This document shows, piece after piece, positions 27,934 through 37,038 of a stretch of DNA of 64,000 nucleotides. The stretch is from Lachnospiraceae bacterium (GTDB taxonomy: Bacteria; Bacillota; Clostridia; Lachnospirales; Lachnospiraceae). The translations under genes and the position numbers were made by a program. Numbering within the stretch: the stretch's first letter is position 1; every line of letters starts with the position of its first letter. The notes below the pieces were generated by a model. It was given only the letters and a program-made list of their open reading frames with translations, did no database searches and was not told the DNA's origin. The DNA is taken from positions 1 to 64,000 of the forward strand of contig SVEF01000007.1 of assembly GCA_015057585.1 (NCBI GenBank), read 5' to 3'.

Positions 27934-28836
27934 ATGGTGAAGGAAGTATATTGGCATTTGCCGGGGCTTTGTAATTTCCGGGTCGAAAACCAGATTTTAT
28001 TGAATCTGATGAAGGATTATCCGAGCAAATTCAAGGACGGATATAAAATCGGCTCCGTGTACGGAACGTTTCCGGGGGCTATCTGGAACGGCGGACGTGC
28101 GGTGTTTGGGACGGCGTTTAAGAGTGATATTAACAGAATCATTAAAATTTATAATTCCAGAGGAGTGCCGGCCCGTTTTACATGGACCAACTCATTGTTG
28201 GAAGAAAAGCATAATCTGGATACGTATTGTAATCTGATTATGAAGCTGGCAGACAACGGAAAAAATCAGGTATTGGTGAATACACCGGCCCTGGAAGAGT
28301 ATATCCGTAAGGAGTATCCGAATTATAAAATTATTTCTTCTACTACCAAGCGCATTGTCAGCTTAGAGAGTATGAAGGAAGAACTGGAGAAGGAGTATTA
28401 TCTGGTTGTACTGGACTATGATTTGAATCACAATGAAGAAGTATTAAAAGAATTAGAGCCATGTGCCGACCGCATTGAGATTCTTGTGAATGAAATCTGT
28501 ACACCGGGCTGTAAGAGACGGGCAGAGCATTACCGTGCAGAATCCTTGTCGCAGCTGGAGTTTGATACGAATACGGATTTTAAGTGTCCGCACCAGAATT
28601 CCAAGAGAAATTTTGCGGAGTGCATGAAACGTCCGGCTTTTATATCCAATGAGGAAATTGATTCCTATATTGAAAGAGGCTATGTTAACTTTAAGATTGT
28701 AGGACGCGGACTTTCCCAGCAGTTCTTAATCGATTCGTACATGTATTTCCTGGTAAAGGAAGAACATCGGGATTTTATCCGTATGAAGATGACACAGACG
28801 TTAAATGATGCAATGCGTGCACAGCAACGCAGATAA
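27934..28836 (+). CDS. U32-peptidase-like cysteine protein, copy 2
   Basis: This is a 300-residue paralogue of the preceding protein, alignable from end to end (HLPGL near the start, LEEYIRKEYPNYKI, the Cys/Arg motif CTPGCKRRAEHY, and FKIVGRG near the end). Its cysteines at 189, 193, 218 and 230 match the four of copy 1 in order but not in exact spacing. The ATG at 27934 has GGAG at 27924-27927 and aligns with the start of copy 1, so it was preferred to the GTG at 27907 that overlaps the upstream gene. It is the last gene before a shared terminator. The two may act as a heterodimer, as UbiU and UbiV do; this is inference. Confidence 0.6.
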   Translation: MVKEVYWHLPGLCNFRVENQILLNLMKDYPSKFKDGYKIGSVYGTFPGAIWNGGRAVFGTAFKSDINRIIKIYNSRGVPARFTWTNSLLEEKHNLDTYCNLIMKLADNGKNQVLVNTPALEEYIRKEYPNYKIISSTTKRIVSLESMKEELEKEYYLVVLDYDLNHNEEVLKELEPCADRIEILVNEICTPGCKRRAEHYRAESLSQLEFDTNTDFKCPHQNSKRNFAECMKRPAFISNEEIDSYIERGYVNFKIVGRGLSQQFLIDSYMYFLVKEEHRDFIRMKMTQTLNDAMRAQQRR

Positions 28837-28843
28837 GAGAATT

Positions 28844-28884
28844 AAAAACTGCCGCACGGGGAGTCCCGATACGGCAGTTTTTTC
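28844..28884. terminator. Bidirectional terminator between converging operons
   Basis: AAAACTGCCG and CGGCAGTTTT form a 10-bp stem flanked by A and T runs on both sides, so it can stop both the transport operon (+) and the GH5 gene (-). The loop contains a smaller CGGGG/CCCG pairing. Confidence 0.88.
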
Positions 28885-28886
28885 TT

Positions 28887-30563
28887 TTATTTTACCGGTA
28901 CGGCATAAACACCGTAGAGAGTCATCGGCTTAGAATTTGCGCTTGCATAGTAATTATAGATATCCTCCAAGACAACGTTTTCTTTCTTTACGGTTGTCAT
29001 GACATCCTTGAAGGTAAAGCGGACAAGGAACTTGCTGTTGGACGAAACACTGGCAAATACCTTGTGCCAGCCGCCCTGCAATACCATGTACGGTTCATCG
29101 GCAGAAGAATAAACCATAATGAAATCGTAATTTTCATTTAAATACGGCTTCCAGTTTTCCAGTGCAAGATTACCCCAGGTGTCAATTTCAAGTCCGTTCT
29201 CTGAACGGTAAATCTCTACCCAGTCTTCTTCAATCTTAAGTGAGGACCAGTCGAAAATTTCCGGTTCCGGCTCTCTGTAGGTAGGAAGTTCGGCCGTAAT
29301 GCCATATACATCCATGATGGCCTGAACCATCGGAAGTGAGTTTGGAAACCAGGTTTGTGTGGAACGGCAAATCAGACCGTACGCTTCTCCGGTGCCGTCA
29401 TAGGTGTTTTGGTTATCCCAGAGTACACAGGTAATACCGGCGGTCTTGGCTTTTTCAAAGAAATAAGTTGCCCAGGCAACACGGTCTTCGGTGTTATTAA
29501 AGTCGGAAGCACCGCACTCGGTAATAATAATCGGTGCCTTCTTATATAATTTCCATGTGTTTAAGGCACTGAAGAAATTGTTGATAGCCTGCTGGTAATC
29601 TTCACCGTAACCGCTTTTTCCGGGGAAGGTATGGTTTGCTTTATCGGAAGTATCCATGCAGAAGTAGTACGGAAGATAGGCATGAACCGAAAGTGCATAG
29701 TTTCCGATGTTTTCCGGAATTTCAATGGCATTGAAGGAGGCTTTGTCGGAAGAAGCGCAATAGCCGGTCAGCAGAAGCAGACGTTCTTTGTTGGTGGCTG
29801 CCTCATGGGAACGCACGGTGTCTACAAAAACCTGGAGTAAATTGTTGATGTAGCGGCGGGAAATTGCGTCGCCGGTGCCCCATTCGACGGAACTTCCGAG
29901 GCCGGTCTGTCTCGGTTCGTTGAAGCCTTCGAAAATCAGATGCTGGTCATAGTATTTGAAGGTCTCAGCAAGCTGACTCCAGATATCCCGGGTGACAGCT
30001 GCGGCCTTTTCATAAGTCTCATCGGTAAATTTCGAAACGTTCACCCAATCCTCGTGGTGTACGTTGATAATGACAAACATTTTCTGGCTGTTTGCATAAT
30101 CTACGGTTTTCTTTACGTATGCCAACCAGTCCGGATTGATAACGTATTTCTGAGCCGATTCGTCATATTGAATATGCTGATACCAGGTGATAGGGATACG
30201 GACAGTATTAAAACCGGCATTTTTAATTGCCGTAAATAATTCCTTAGTCGGTTCCTCGTTGCCCCAGTATTTTGCGGCCTTGGCCGGAGTGGAGTCATAG
30301 GTAATGTCGGGACCATTGCTGTCTAAAGAGTTGCCGAGATTCCAACCGACTGTCATTAACTTCGTGAGTTCAAAAGCGTCCAGACCGGTCAGCCTGTGAT
30401 TGATGGTCAACGGCTTTTTGGTTGGCGTCGGAGTTTCTGTCGGTGCTTCTGTTGGTGCTTCCGTCGGTGTAGGGTCCGTGACCGGTGCGCCTGAGTTGCA
30501 GCCACAAACCGTAAGAAGGAATGCAGCACATAAAAGTGTAAAAATAAATTTCGATGTTTTCAT
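28887..30563 (-). CDS. GH5 endo-glucanase/xyloglucanase lipoprotein
   Basis: This is a 558-residue secreted lipoprotein. The signal peptide ends in a VCGC lipobox (Cys22), then a Thr/Pro-rich linker (about 28-50). The GH5 barrel (about 60-425) shows VGWNLGNSLD, NVHHEDW, acid/base Glu216 in FNEPR and nucleophile Glu349 in ITECG. The pattern resembles subfamily 4, which acts on beta-1,4-glucan, xyloglucan or mixed-linkage glucan. The C-terminal 110 residues form a beta-rich module that may bind carbohydrate. GGGAGG precedes the start, and the AraC-type regulator gene lies 17 bases upstream in the same direction, so the regulator and enzyme are one unit. Confidence 0.9.
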   Translation of the reverse strand: MKTSKFIFTLLCAAFLLTVCGCNSGAPVTDPTPTEAPTEAPTETPTPTKKPLTINHRLTGLDAFELTKLMTVGWNLGNSLDSNGPDITYDSTPAKAAKYWGNEEPTKELFTAIKNAGFNTVRIPITWYQHIQYDESAQKYVINPDWLAYVKKTVDYANSQKMFVIINVHHEDWVNVSKFTDETYEKAAAVTRDIWSQLAETFKYYDQHLIFEGFNEPRQTGLGSSVEWGTGDAISRRYINNLLQVFVDTVRSHEAATNKERLLLLTGYCASSDKASFNAIEIPENIGNYALSVHAYLPYYFCMDTSDKANHTFPGKSGYGEDYQQAINNFFSALNTWKLYKKAPIIITECGASDFNNTEDRVAWATYFFEKAKTAGITCVLWDNQNTYDGTGEAYGLICRSTQTWFPNSLPMVQAIMDVYGITAELPTYREPEPEIFDWSSLKIEEDWVEIYRSENGLEIDTWGNLALENWKPYLNENYDFIMVYSSADEPYMVLQGGWHKVFASVSSNSKFLVRFTFKDVMTTVKKENVVLEDIYNYYASANSKPMTLYGVYAVPVK

Positions 30564-30580
30564 TGTTACCTCCCGGAGTT

Positions 30581-31522
30581 TTATAAAAATGGATCGCCCT
30601 TGTGGGAATACAGGTTGCGGTATTCGCTAGGGGTACAGTTTTTTTGTTGTTTAAAGCAACGGTTAAAGGTGGAAATGCTGGAAAATCCGGATTGCAGTGC
30701 AACCTCCGTGATGGACAAATCCGGCTGCATTAAAAGGTTTTCCGCCACCTTAATCCGTTTGAAGCTCAGGTAATCATAAAACGTGGTGTTTGTATACTGC
30801 TTAAACAGGCGTGTAAAATGGTATTTGGAAAAACCGATGGTAGAGGCAACGTCTTCCAACGTCAGCTCGTCCATGTAGTGGGCATCGATATAATCCATGA
30901 CGTCATTGAACTTCTGGATATATTCCTTTTGCTTATATACGCGTACATTCGGAAAGAGCTGCGAGCTGTTGATATGATTGTTTCCGATATGTACAAAAAA
31001 GTTAATCAGCAGAGAAAAAATGGTCAGTTCTTTATAGGCTCCCATGCCAAAATATTCGGAACTCACCTGCATCAGGATGCGGTGTAAATCATCATAGATA
31101 TACGGATGCGAGGTGTTGGTAATGTGGAGCGGTTGTGCCATCAGTGCCTGGATATTGGAGAAACCGCATAATTTTGAAATGACGGATAAGTCAATCATAA
31201 AAATAAAACGGGTTCCGGTAGGCGGTGCAATCAGCTGATGGATTTCTCCGGAAGGAATAATGAGTATGTCGCCTTCACGGATGCGGTAGGTCTCCTCGCC
31301 GATAACGGCATCGTAATAATTGTCAATGGAACAGATGATTTCCAATGCATTGTGCCAGTGCGGGTCGTAGTTGATATTTAAGTCGTTGTACCAGACACGG
31401 ATGTTGGAATCGATGCGATATTTTACAATTTCGTGTTTTTCGATGACTTCACGACTTCCGTTTGAGTCGTTGTTAGCGCGATGTACGTCAATCGGAATAT
31501 ATTTCTTGTCATGAATCGCCAT
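30581..31522 (-). CDS. AraC-family transcriptional regulator
   Basis: This is a 313-residue regulator. The N-terminal half is a cupin-like sensor (HWHNALEIICS, GDILIIPSGEIHQL), and the C-terminal 100 residues hold two helix-turn-helix motifs of the AraC type (LEDVASTIGFSKYHFTRLFKQY and VALQSGFSSISTFNRCFKQ). AGGAGGG sits six bases before the ATG. It is first in a two-gene unit with the GH5 gene and is divergent from the GH115 gene, so it probably controls one or both in response to a sugar. Confidence 0.9.
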   Translation of the reverse strand: MAIHDKKYIPIDVHRANNDSNGSREVIEKHEIVKYRIDSNIRVWYNDLNINYDPHWHNALEIICSIDNYYDAVIGEETYRIREGDILIIPSGEIHQLIAPPTGTRFIFMIDLSVISKLCGFSNIQALMAQPLHITNTSHPYIYDDLHRILMQVSSEYFGMGAYKELTIFSLLINFFVHIGNNHINSSQLFPNVRVYKQKEYIQKFNDVMDYIDAHYMDELTLEDVASTIGFSKYHFTRLFKQYTNTTFYDYLSFKRIKVAENLLMQPDLSITEVALQSGFSSISTFNRCFKQQKNCTPSEYRNLYSHKGDPFL

Positions 31523-31782
31523 ATAATCCCTCCTTTATAGCAAATGCTAATTGGTCAAATATTGCGTGTGATTTGAACAATTTTGTGTGCTTGTCGCCTA
31601 TATTTGTTATAATATCACAGAGTATAAGGATTGTAAACAAGATTTTGGACGATGAAAACGGGAATAAAACGCAATTTATGAGAATGTAAGAGAAAGCAGT
31701 TTTTTAAAAGATAGTTGGCAAATGTAGCAAAATGTTATAAGATAAAATCAGAAGAAAAGGGATAAAAAGGAGGGCATTTGTT
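31523..31782. promoter_or_regulatory. Divergent promoter region between araC-type gene and GH115 gene
   Basis: The 260-base gap holds a TATAAT at 31608-31613 for the plus strand (weak -35 TTGTGT at 31583) and a short palindrome TAGCA-AA-TGCTA at 31538-31549 next to the regulator start. No clear -35/-10 pair was found for the minus strand. An AraC-type operator is expected here but I could not define it. Confidence 0.4.
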
Positions 31783-34395
31783 TTGGACGGCAATTTTGAA
31801 CTTGTGGGAAAATGTGTGGCACAGATTTATTTGAATTCGATGGATTCTTCGTATGACGGAATCCGGATTGCTGCAGAAAATTTTGCAAATGATGTGTTTT
31901 TAGTGACCGGTAAACGACCGGAAATTGTTACGGAGAGAGAAAAATTGTCCGGACCGGTGATTGCGGTGGGAACACTGCGGGAAAATCCTCTGGTGAAGGA
32001 AGCAGAAGCAAATGGGTGTCCTGTGACTGATATCGAAGGAAAGTGGGAATGCTACGCAACCCGGGTAACGGATTATGAAAACGGCCGGTGCCTTTGCATT
32101 GCAGGAAGTGATAAAAGAGGCTGTATTTACGGAATCTATAAACTGTCGGAGTTGATTGGGGTCAGCCCGTGGGTGTGGTTTGCAGATGTAGCACCGGAGA
32201 AAAAGGATACGTTATGTTTTACGGAGCAGGAACTTACGATGGTGTCGAAAGAACCTTCCGTCAAGTACAGAGGTATTTTTATCAATGATGAGTCACCGTC
32301 TTTTACCGGCTGGGCATATGAAAAATTCGGTGGTTTGAACGATGAGATGTACTGTCATGTGTTTGAACTGATTTTACGATTGAAGGGCAATTATCTGTGG
32401 CCGGCAATGTGGGGAAATATTTTTTCAGAAGAAGGAAAAGAACATCCGCACGATAATATTAAATGGGCAGATGCCTACGGTGTTGTCATGGGGACTTCCC
32501 ATCATGAGCCGATGTGCCGGGCAGGTGAGGAGTGGAGACATCTTTATACAAAATATACAGAGAAGTATAACTGGGATTTTGCAGTGAACCGGGAGGGAAT
32601 TTCGAACTTCTGGAAGGATGGAATTGAAAGAAATAAGCCGTATGAAAACGTGATTACGATTGGAATGCGAGGAGAAGCAGACTCGCCGCTTGCCGGTTCC
32701 ATCCGATACAACATTGACTTGTTAAAAGACATTATTTTGACCCAGAAGCAGATGTTAGAGGAAGCAGGTCTTTCTGATGCACCGAAGATGCTCGTTGTTT
32801 ACAAGGAGGTCGAGAAGTATTGGAACGGTGGTATCGATGAAACCACAGGTAAATTTGAACCGGGCTTAAAAGATTGGAAACTGGAAGACGGAACATCTCC
32901 GCTGGATGATGTGGTTATTATGCTTTGCGAAGATAACTATGGCAATGTGCGTTCTCTTCCGGTGACGGAAAGTTTAAAGAACCGTAAGAACGGCTGGGGA
33001 ATGTATTACCATTTTGATTACAACGGCGGACCGCGCGGCTATATGTGGCTGAATGTAATGCAGCTGGAAAAGACATGGGAACAGTTGTCCCAGACCTACG
33101 ACTGCGGAGTACGTGACATTTGGATTGTCAATGTGGGTGATTTAAAGCCGATGGAAATGCAGATTTCTTATTATATGGATTTGGCTTATGATTTTGAAAC
33201 CTACGGAACAGACGGGAAAATTACACCGGGAATGTATTATCTGCAGTTTGCAAAGCAACAATTTTCTCACGGAGTGACTAAAGAAACGCAGGAAAAGATT
33301 GCGGGGCTTTTGTCCGGATATTCCAAATTGAATGCGATTTGTAAGCCGGAGTACATGAGAGAACATATTTACAGCATAGAGAATTTTCATGAAGCGGGCA
33401 GAATGCTTGCGTGGGCACTGCGACTGGACCGTTCGGCCAAGGAGGTAAAAAAGGAGATTCCGGTTGCTTTGCAGGATGCGTTTGAACAGTTGGTATATTA
33501 TCCTGCGGTAGCTTCCGCCAATGTAGTGGCACTTTATATTTATTCGGCATATAACCGTTACTATGCGGAGAAAAAGGATGTCAGAACAAACGGATTTGCC
33601 TGCCTGACAGAGGAAGCAATTGAAAAAGACAGGGAACTGATGCGGCATTACAATGAGGAAATGTCCGGTGGTAAGTGGAAGAAGATGATGAGCCAGACGC
33701 ATCTTGGCTATGTGGCATGGAACGCAGAAAATGCAGCACCTCCGGTGCCGGTAAGATTACAGGAACAAGAGTGTGATTTAAGTAAAGAGGAGTTGATAGA
33801 AGAAATTGTACGGGCAATTCCGGGAATGTATTGTGAAACGGATGGAATTGTTTCCGTGATGCCGCATGCTTATACGGCAGAAGAAGGAATGTTGCTTTCG
33901 GATGGCCGCGTTGCTGCGTTTCGTGTGATTCCGGATTACGGACGATACGATTCTTCTTTAAAGGTATATCCTGTGACAATGGAACCGGCTATAAAATTTG
34001 AAGAGCAGAAGTCACTAGATGGCCTTCCGTATGTAGAATACATAGTTACAGTGACGGAAGCAGGAGCGCATACAGTACGTATTTATCTGGCTCCGAGCAA
34101 TCATTTGGATGGAGACAGAGTGGAGTTGCGTTACGGACTTCGCGTGGATGACAAAGAGGATATCATAGTCAACGCTTTACCGGAAGGTTTTGTGGCGGGT
34201 GACTGCTATGAACCTAAGTGGTGCCATGCGGTAGAAATTAACGCACATATTTGCGAATCGGAGTTTGAGTTGGCTGTCGGTAAGCATCGGGTCCGGTTTT
34301 ACGGAATTGATGCAGGGCTTGTATTACAGAAACTTGTTGTCTACAGGGGGAAACTCCCGGAGTCTTATTTGGGACCGGAAGAAAGCCGCGCGTAG
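31783..34395 (+). CDS. GH115 xylan alpha-1,2-glucuronidase
   Basis: This is an 870-residue enzyme without a signal peptide. The GH115 pattern is clear: an N-terminal GKRPEIV/GSDKRGCIYGIYKLSE domain (about 1-165), then a barrel with KYRGIFINDE and the hallmark ELILRLKGNYLWPAMWG, then the helical and C-terminal beta domains. Unlike GH67, this family can remove (methyl)glucuronic acid from internal xylose units. The start is TTG at 31783 with AAAGGAGGG nine bases upstream; no ATG or GTG lies nearby in frame. It is transcribed away from the AraC-GH5 unit and alone. Its cytoplasmic location implies action on imported branched oligosaccharides. Confidence 0.9.
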   Translation: MDGNFELVGKCVAQIYLNSMDSSYDGIRIAAENFANDVFLVTGKRPEIVTEREKLSGPVIAVGTLRENPLVKEAEANGCPVTDIEGKWECYATRVTDYENGRCLCIAGSDKRGCIYGIYKLSELIGVSPWVWFADVAPEKKDTLCFTEQELTMVSKEPSVKYRGIFINDESPSFTGWAYEKFGGLNDEMYCHVFELILRLKGNYLWPAMWGNIFSEEGKEHPHDNIKWADAYGVVMGTSHHEPMCRAGEEWRHLYTKYTEKYNWDFAVNREGISNFWKDGIERNKPYENVITIGMRGEADSPLAGSIRYNIDLLKDIILTQKQMLEEAGLSDAPKMLVVYKEVEKYWNGGIDETTGKFEPGLKDWKLEDGTSPLDDVVIMLCEDNYGNVRSLPVTESLKNRKNGWGMYYHFDYNGGPRGYMWLNVMQLEKTWEQLSQTYDCGVRDIWIVNVGDLKPMEMQISYYMDLAYDFETYGTDGKITPGMYYLQFAKQQFSHGVTKETQEKIAGLLSGYSKLNAICKPEYMREHIYSIENFHEAGRMLAWALRLDRSAKEVKKEIPVALQDAFEQLVYYPAVASANVVALYIYSAYNRYYAEKKDVRTNGFACLTEEAIEKDRELMRHYNEEMSGGKWKKMMSQTHLGYVAWNAENAAPPVPVRLQEQECDLSKEELIEEIVRAIPGMYCETDGIVSVMPHAYTAEEGMLLSDGRVAAFRVIPDYGRYDSSLKVYPVTMEPAIKFEEQKSLDGLPYVEYIVTVTEAGAHTVRIYLAPSNHLDGDRVELRYGLRVDDKEDIIVNALPEGFVAGDCYEPKWCHAVEINAHICESEFELAVGKHRVRFYGIDAGLVLQKLVVYRGKLPESYLGPEESRA

Positions 34396-34553
34396 GTATG
34401 AGTTTTATGAACGAAAGTTGTCACGCATTATTTAAAAGATTTGTAGATTTGTCTGAAAATTTTACTGGTAAAACCTATCAATATGATGTATAATAAAATA
34501 AGGTCTTTCGATTCTGACGGATGGAAAGAGCCGTGTGGTAAGGAGGTATTGAT

Positions 34554-36083
34554 ATGAGTGAAGTAAATGGAGTAGCAAAACAAGAGACAATTAGAAAGTA
34601 CAGCGAAAGAAGCGAGCGTCTCAAAAAGACAAATAAGAATGTTTTGGTGAGTATGACAATTATAGAGGGGTTTCTGCTGTTTGTATTTGTACTGCAGTTA
34701 ATTACGGCGGTAAATCTGAAACCTTTGGTAATTATTCCGCCGATTATTATGCTTTTAGTTGCAATTCCGGCAAATTGGATTACATACGTAAAAGACCATG
34801 CATCGGAAAAATTCCGTATTGTTGCCATGTGTGCGTTTATGCTGATTTATCTTTGGCTGAATATTTCCGGTGGTGCTATTTATGTAGTAATGTATGCGTT
34901 GCCGACATTGTATTGTTTGATTTTGTATTCGGATAAAAAGTTTAGTAAGATTACCGGCTTTCTCGGTATTGGTATTATGTTGGTACGTCTGATCCGTGGG
35001 TTTGTAGTCCTCGGTGGCGGCGGCCTCGGAGATGAAATTCCGGTAATTATGATGGGTATCATGGCGTTCGCTTATTTCCTTATTTCGGCAACGGCACATA
35101 AGGATTTTGAAGATGATATGATGCTTAAGATGCAGGACGATGCGGCAGTTCAGAAGAATATGCTCGATGACATTCTGGAAGTTGTAGAAGTTGCGGAAGC
35201 TGAAATTAAAGACGTGGCAGAGTTGATGGCGCATGTGAGCAATTCCAACGAAGTTATGAACCAGTCATTACAGGAAATTGCTGCAGGTTCCTTAAGTACT
35301 GCGGAGAGCATCCAGGAACAGACGATTATGACAGAAAATATCAGTTCTGCAATTGAACTGACGGATGAAAATGCAACAACCATGGCAGAAGTTGCAGAAA
35401 ATTCTGCAAAGCAGGCCGAAGAAAGTACCAGACGTATGGAAGAGATGCAGAAGCAGTCAGAGCAGATCGAAACTTCCGGAGCGGAACTTGCTTCTTCTAT
35501 GCAGCAGTTAAAGGAAAAGGTAGCAGCCGTTACCGGTATTACACAGGTTATTTTCTCGATTTCCAGTCAGACCAATTTACTTGCGCTGAATGCATCGATT
35601 GAAAGTGCGCGTGCAGGTGAGGCAGGACGTGGCTTTGCAGTGGTTGCGGATCAGATCAGACAGCTTGCGGAGCAGACCAAGCAGTCGACAGAGCAGATTG
35701 CGTCGATTACGGCAGAACTTACGGCAGAAGCAGATAATGCTGCTTCCCTGGTAGAAAAGTCGGTTGGAGCAACCACAGAGCAGAAGAACCTGATTGTGCA
35801 GAATGCAGTGGCTTTTGATGAAGTAAGAACGCAGTCACAGACGGCTTCGGGTAAGGCAAGGGAACTCGATGAAGAGGTTAGCCGCTTGAAAGAAGCAAAT
35901 AACAAGATTGTAGAGAGTATCGCACAGCTTTCCGCTGTCAGCGAGGAGGTTACTGCAAATTCCCAGCAGGCAAGTGAATTAAGTGATGATAATGTAAGAC
36001 AGATGAATGAAGCTGCAGAAAAGATTGAGGCAGTGAAGGAACGTATCGTAGGTCTTGCGAAGTATCAGGAGATGTTAAAGTAA
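34554..36083 (+). CDS. Methyl-accepting chemotaxis protein with polytopic N-terminus
   Basis: This is a 509-residue receptor. Residues about 35-180 form roughly six membrane helices with almost no extracellular domain, so it probably senses through the membrane, through a binding partner, or through the cytoplasmic face. No HAMP domain is obvious. The signalling coiled coil (about 200-509) has the conserved hairpin tip [21 protein letters not shown], followed by [24 protein letters not shown] precedes the ATG. It follows the GH115 gene by 158 bases with a candidate TATAAT at 34489-34494 and is closed by a terminator, so it is a single gene next to the xylan locus. Confidence 0.92.
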   Translation: MSEVNGVAKQETIRKYSERSERLKKTNKNVLVSMTIIEGFLLFVFVLQLITAVNLKPLVIIPPIIMLLVAIPANWITYVKDHASEKFRIVAMCAFMLIYLWLNISGGAIYVVMYALPTLYCLILYSDKKFSKITGFLGIGIMLVRLIRGFVVLGGGGLGDEIPVIMMGIMAFAYFLISATAHKDFEDDMMLKMQDDAAVQKNMLDDILEVVEVAEAEIKDVAELMAHVSNSNEVMNQSLQEIAAGSLSTAESIQEQTIMTENISSAIELTDENATTMAEVAENSAKQAEESTRRMEEMQKQSEQIETSGAELASSMQQLKEKVAAVTGITQVIFSISSQTNLLALNASIESARAGEAGRGFAVVADQIRQLAEQTKQSTEQIASITAELTAEADNAASLVEKSVGATTEQKNLIVQNAVAFDEVRTQSQTASGKARELDEEVSRLKEANNKIVESIAQLSAVSEEVTANSQQASELSDDNVRQMNEAAEKIEAVKERIVGLAKYQEMLK

Positions 36084-36087
36084 AACT

Positions 36088-36124
36088 GTAACAGGAGCTG
36101 TCAATGTGACGGCTCCTGTTTTAC
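36088..36124 (+). terminator. Terminator of the chemotaxis receptor gene
   Basis: AACAGGAGC and GCTCCTGTT pair around a 13-base loop and are followed by TTAC; the A-rich left flank may also serve thiT from the other side. Confidence 0.8.
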
Positions 36125-36132
36125 TATATGCA

Positions 36133-36693
36133 TTATTCTGTTGCCATAACCTTTACTCTTGCAAGCGCATTTCGTACTGCAGGAACGGCAAGAAGAACCA
36201 GAGTGATGATAACCTCCGGCAATATGTAACTTAAGTTATAAGCGGTAGATGCCCAGAGGGCTGCCAGATTGCCTCTGAGGGAGTCCACATAAGTGGTGTA
36301 GAAAATAAAACCGGAAACTTCATGGAAGAAGAAGCGGCCAAAGGTACCCAAAAGGTAGCCTAAAATCAGGCCGTTTTTCTTTTTATAAAAGAAACCGGAA
36401 AGACCGAGTGCTCCAAAAGCAAGCGGATAGTCTAAGAGCACCTGTGCCGGATGTACAATATACGGTCCTGTAATAAATTGGAGTATGCCGTAAGCCAGAC
36501 CGGAGATAATACCGGCAACCGGGCCGAACCAATAGCCGATTAAGCACATGATGAGCATACTGAAAAGAGTTGTGGAACCGCCGTTTGGCAGACTCGGGAG
36601 TTTGATTGCCACAGAAATTACAGTGGCGAGTGCGATGGCAGCAGCGGAAAAAACAATGAGTTTGACTGCCTGCCGTGAATTGAGTTTTGACAT
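36133..36693 (-). CDS. thiT: ThiT thiamine transporter substrate-binding component
   Basis: This is a 186-residue membrane protein with six helices, the S-component of an energy-coupling-factor transporter that imports thiamine. The family pattern STTLFSMLIMCLIGYWFGP and GPYIVHPAQVLLDYPLAF is present. The ATPase and EcfT module are not in the window and would be shared. A TPP riboswitch with its own promoter lies directly upstream, which supports thiamine as the substrate. GGAGG is placed correctly before the start. Confidence 0.95.
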   Translation of the reverse strand: MSKLNSRQAVKLIVFSAAAIALATVISVAIKLPSLPNGGSTTLFSMLIMCLIGYWFGPVAGIISGLAYGILQFITGPYIVHPAQVLLDYPLAFGALGLSGFFYKKKNGLILGYLLGTFGRFFFHEVSGFIFYTTYVDSLRGNLAALWASTAYNLSYILPEVIITLVLLAVPAVRNALARVKVMATE

Positions 36694-36721
36694 AAAAAAT
36701 CCTCCTTAACATTACGCTTAG

Positions 36722-36848
36722 GAGGGGCCATGAAATGAATTCGTATGAAGTAACGATATCTTTCGCTTCCTTACGCCGGTACTAACCGGATCAAGTGATG
36801 AGGGTCAGCGGACCGTATCCGCTTCTCAGCAAATGGCGCCCCTAGCAA
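36722..36848 (-). ncRNA. TPP riboswitch (THI element) controlling thiT
   Basis: On the minus strand the closing stem AGGGGC/GCCCCT encloses GCTGAGA, ACCCTCATCACTTGATCCGG and the GCGTAAGGAAGC block, the conserved core of the thiamine pyrophosphate aptamer. Since the aptamer ends within 30 bases of the thiT start, control is most likely at translation initiation. Confidence 0.95.
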
Positions 36849-36854
36849 GATTTA

Positions 36855-36882
36855 GTATAATCCTTTTTTTTAGGATGTCAAC
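36855..36882 (-). promoter_or_regulatory. Sigma-A promoter of the riboswitch-thiT transcript
   Basis: On the minus strand TTGACA (36882-36877) and TATACT (36860-36855) are 16 bases apart, directly upstream of the aptamer. Confidence 0.8.
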
Positions 36883-37038
36883 TATTTTTTTCTGTAAAGA
36901 GTATAACACAAATTGAGAAAAAAATCCAGTCTTGTTATTGAGACGCATCCTCGGTATAATCGGAATTACTTCTGTGATAGACTAGGAGTAGTTTCGGTTT
37001 ATCCGGGGATTATTTTTACCAAAAAGGGGCTGGTGTGC

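Noticed and set aside
31650-31666. Possible catabolite-response (cre) site near the GH115 gene
   Set aside because: Only part of the consensus is matched and the second half is not symmetric; too weak to list.
36913-37038. N-terminal extension of helD
   Set aside because: The extra 42 residues do not resemble the family and the ATG at 37039 starts the expected coiled-coil arm.
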